Assembly (NCBI GenBank): GCA_016710765.1
Contig: JADJUJ010000006.1
Span: 371,347-435,346 of the forward strand
DNA length: 64,000 nt
DNA from: Lewinellaceae bacterium
Lineage (GTDB): Bacteria; Bacteroidota; Bacteroidia; Chitinophagales; Saprospiraceae
Direction of reading: 5' to 3'
The notes below the pieces were generated by a model, which saw only the letters and a list, made by a program, of their open reading frames with translations, was not told the origin of the DNA and did not search any database. Position 1 is the stretch's first letter, and every line of letters begins with the position of its first letter. Of the stretch, positions 62,297-64,000 are shown piece by piece. The position numbers and the translations under genes were made by a program.

Positions 62297-62623
62297 CTAC
62301 AAGCACGGGCTCGCCGAGTACCGAACCGTCACCGACCCGGTCAGCTGACAGCCGCCCTTGGTCGTGACGGTTACACCGTAGGTTCCGGGTTTGAAGACGG
62401 GGATGGCGGGGGTTTGCTGGCCAGTGCTCCATTCATATTTAACGTATGGCCCTTTCACCTTTAACACGGTGGTAGCGCCCGGACAAATGATGGTTTCGCC
62501 TTCAATTTCCAGTCCGCGATAGGGCTTAATGCTGAGCGAATCGGAAGGCTGGCCGACGACTATTTGGGCAGGAAGGTTCCAACCAAACAGCAGCAGGCAA
62601 ACGGTGATAATGAATCGTTCCAT
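62297..62623 (-). CDS. Small secreted protein with one SprB/PKD-like domain
   Basis: 108 residues. A signal peptide (to 'WNLPAQ') is followed by a single Ig-like unit resembling a SprB or PKD repeat ('GATTVLKVKGPYVKYEWSTG', 'FKPGTYGVTVTTKGGCQLTG'). There is no T9SS sorting domain and no other module. It could be a soluble remnant or a stand-alone surface domain. Convergent with the xylose transporter gene, ending 36 bases after it. Confidence 0.65.
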   Translation of the reverse strand: MERFIITVCLLLFGWNLPAQIVVGQPSDSLSIKPYRGLEIEGETIICPGATTVLKVKGPYVKYEWSTGQQTPAIPVFKPGTYGVTVTTKGGCQLTGSVTVRYSASPCL

Positions 62624-62800
62624 ACTCCAAATGTAAGCAAATAAACTTCCATTTTTAGTAACTGTGTTTCAAAACTGCATGTTGATTGCACACAGACAAT
62701 GCGTAAACGATTAACTTCGCCATTACCAGTGCTGACCGCAAATGCAGCATTGTGCAGCGCCCTAATTACCAAAAAATTACCAAATCAATCCGCCGCAACC

Positions 62801-63253
62801 ATGAAAGGGATTAGCAGTTTTTTCCATAAAACGACCAAAGCCAAGGTGCAAGCCTTAAAAATTGAGGATGAAGCAGCAGCCTGTGCGGCTGTTTTGCTTG
62901 CCTGCCGGCGTGCGGATGAAATCCAGGGGGAGGAGGAGAATGCGGCTTTCCTCACCACCATCAGGAGCCGCAACATTTTCATTGGAACCGACCCGGAAAT
63001 GCTGTTGGTAAAAGCGGGGCAATATCTGGATGAGGCAGGGAGCGCTGCTGCATTAATTGACGCAGCCATGGGCGCTATCCGGGAACAAACGCGTATGCCC
63101 CTGTTCTACCACTGTCTGGATGTTATTTTGTCGAACGGGCTGGTGACACCCAGGGAGCACGAGGTATTCGAATACCTGAAAGGGAAATTTAAAGTTGACG
63201 ATGAAACGGCCTTCAAGGCACTGGAGGTGCTGTTGGTGAAGAACCAGCTGTAG
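62801..63253 (+). CDS. TerB-like helical protein
   Basis: 150 residues from ATG 62801; upstream in-frame codons (62699-62800) look non-coding. The helical body with 'DEAAACAAVLLACRRADEIQ', 'LIDAAMGAIREQTRMPLFYH' and 'GLVTPREHEVFEYLKGKFKV' is that of TerB/DUF-type tellurite-resistance-like domains, common as stand-alone proteins in Bacteroidota. Function in such contexts is unknown. Confidence 0.7.
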   Translation: MKGISSFFHKTTKAKVQALKIEDEAAACAAVLLACRRADEIQGEEENAAFLTTIRSRNIFIGTDPEMLLVKAGQYLDEAGSAAALIDAAMGAIREQTRMPLFYHCLDVILSNGLVTPREHEVFEYLKGKFKVDDETAFKALEVLLVKNQL

Positions 63254-63350
63254 AGGTAAATAATACTTTGGCTTTTTCAATACTCCGATAGCAATGAATT
63301 GAAAAACACCAGGTATTACCAATACCATTAACTTTTATAAGAGGATACAC

Positions 63351-63752
63351 ATGAAAAGATATACAGGTACGTTGCTTTTTGGAACAATGCTTTTGATATG
63401 GTTTACACTGAGCTCCCTTGAATGTAAAAAAGACAAAACCCCGGACAGGGATAAATTGTTGGGTACTTATTCCGTTGTTGAAACTTGTGGTGCGGGGAAT
63501 GACTCCTATAATATTAGGATAGTTGAAGTGGGCACAGCACAAAATGAAATAGTTATTGTCAATCTTTACGATGCCAGGCAACAGTGGCGTGCAACAGTGA
63601 GTGGAGACCAAATTACCATACCAACCCAAGCCGTTGATGCCGTTACCTGGAGCGGGAGTGGCACCATTGCTGGTAACGCTTTAAATATTAGCTTTACTGG
63701 GTCAGTTTCTGGCATTCCAGACAACTGTACGGCTATTTGTACCAGAAAGTAG
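63351..63752 (+). CDS. Small lipoprotein-like hypothetical
   Basis: 133 residues. The signal ends at 'WFTLSSLEC', with a Cys suited to lipidation followed by 'KKDKTPDRDKLLGTY'. The rest is a small beta-rich domain ('LLGTYSVVETCGAG', 'QITIPTQAVDAVTWSGSGTI', 'ISFTGSVSG') resembling the lipocalin-like or META-type small lipoproteins of Bacteroidota. Not recognised further. Confidence 0.6.
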   Translation: MKRYTGTLLFGTMLLIWFTLSSLECKKDKTPDRDKLLGTYSVVETCGAGNDSYNIRIVEVGTAQNEIVIVNLYDARQQWRATVSGDQITIPTQAVDAVTWSGSGTIAGNALNISFTGSVSGIPDNCTAICTRK

Positions 63753-63778
63753 CAGCGGTCTAAAATTGCTTTGTTGGT

Positions 63779-63815
63779 GAAGCCCTGTCATGACAATAGC
63801 AGGGCTTCGCATTTT
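63779..63815 (+). terminator. Terminator of the small lipoprotein gene
   Basis: GAAGCCCTG (63779-63787) pairs with CAGGGCTTC (63800-63808), followed by GCATTTTT. It lies 27 bases after the stop. Confidence 0.8.
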
Positions 63816-63828
63816 TGGTCGGGATAGG

Positions 63829-64000
63829 TTGATTCGAAGTATGGACCCTCCCGATGTTCCAATCGGGATGCTTTACCGGACTGCTGGGATCCCTGCAATA
63901 AAAAAAGGCCACCCATTACTGAGTGACCTTTTGGTCAAGGGAACAGAGGATTGATTCGAAGAACATGGACCTTCCCGATGTTCAATCAGGATGCTTTACC
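63829..64000. repeat. Two direct repeats of about 50 bases at the window end
   Basis: The unit TTGATTCGAAG-ATGGACC(C/T)TCCCGATGTT(C)CAATC(G/A)GGATGCTTTACC occurs at 63829-63877 and 63951-64000, running off the end. A hairpin with an A7 side (T7 on the minus strand) lies between them (63898-63935). On the minus strand the unit recalls a tRNA anticodon and T loop, but the T stem does not pair. Nature unknown. Confidence 0.5.

Noticed and set aside
63829..64000. Two tRNA genes on the minus strand
   Set aside because: The anticodon-like loop and TTCGAAT are present, but the T stems do not pair, copy 1 has an eight-base anticodon loop and the acceptor stem pairs only partly. Not supportable as functional tRNAs.

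Overview
This window looks like the chromosome of a member of the Bacteroidota, most likely from the Saprospiria or a related environmental lineage. The signs are several large secreted proteins ending in type IX secretion (T9SS) sorting domains, a SprB-repeat adhesin, LytTR/LytS-type signalling, a TonB-type outer-membrane receptor, a transmembrane regulator with a triple-tyrosine domain, and TAnnTTTG promoter boxes. The genus call is inference from gene content only.

Layout. (1) 3-515: 3' end of an SLC12-like transporter. (2) 1145-17120: a one-strand beta-1,3/1,6-glucan utilisation operon. It holds a glycosidase fused to an outer-membrane barrel, a surface glycan-binding lipoprotein, a GH16 laminarinase lipoprotein, a GH149/GH161-type beta-1,3-oligoglucan phosphorylase, a GH30 enzyme, a sugar symporter, two leaderless GH17 enzymes and a T9SS-exported glycan-binding protein. 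It ends at a strong terminator and is followed by a membrane-tethered regulator (17390-20157). No SusC/SusD pair is present. (3) 20261-29448: a block bounded by two copies of a short intergenic element whose core is inverted between the copies. Inside are a kelch-like T9SS protein and a six-gene sulfur operon (Crp/Fnr regulator, MBL-rhodanese, porin, two YeeE/YedE halves, thiosulfate-dehydrogenase-like dihaem cytochrome). (4) 29529-35694: an RlmK-type rRNA methyltransferase converging on a 1710-residue SprB/HYR-repeat adhesin. (5) 35808-40974: a UbiB-family kinase, an unusual TIR-TPR-SDR fusion and a TlpA-like redoxin lipoprotein. (6) 41134-53532: GH29 fucosidase, LytTR/LytS pair divergent from a TonB-type receptor, M16 protease, DUF2452 protein, YciI-like lipoprotein and a secreted thioredoxin-fold protein. 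(7) 53694-55790: OmpR/histidine kinase pair. (8) 56109-63752: vanadium-haloperoxidase-like protein, a xylose operon (kinase, isomerase, symporter) and small proteins.

How the genes fit together. The glucan operon reads as a full route: surface binding and cleavage of a laminarin-like glucan, debranching by GH30, uptake of oligosaccharides, then cytosolic hydrolysis (GH17) and phosphorolysis (GH149/161) to glucose-1-phosphate. The sulfur operon reads as import and oxidation of thiosulfate or other sulfane sulfur. The xylose operon is a standard isomerase pathway.

Sequence quality. Eight genes are broken by eleven one- or two-base shifts, ten of them at mononucleotide runs, and each restores a normal full-length family member when corrected. 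I treat these as probable assembly errors, not pseudogenes, and give whole-gene coordinates. Many intergenic spaces hold small inverted-repeat elements, including a palindrome family that supplies the stop codon of three different genes.
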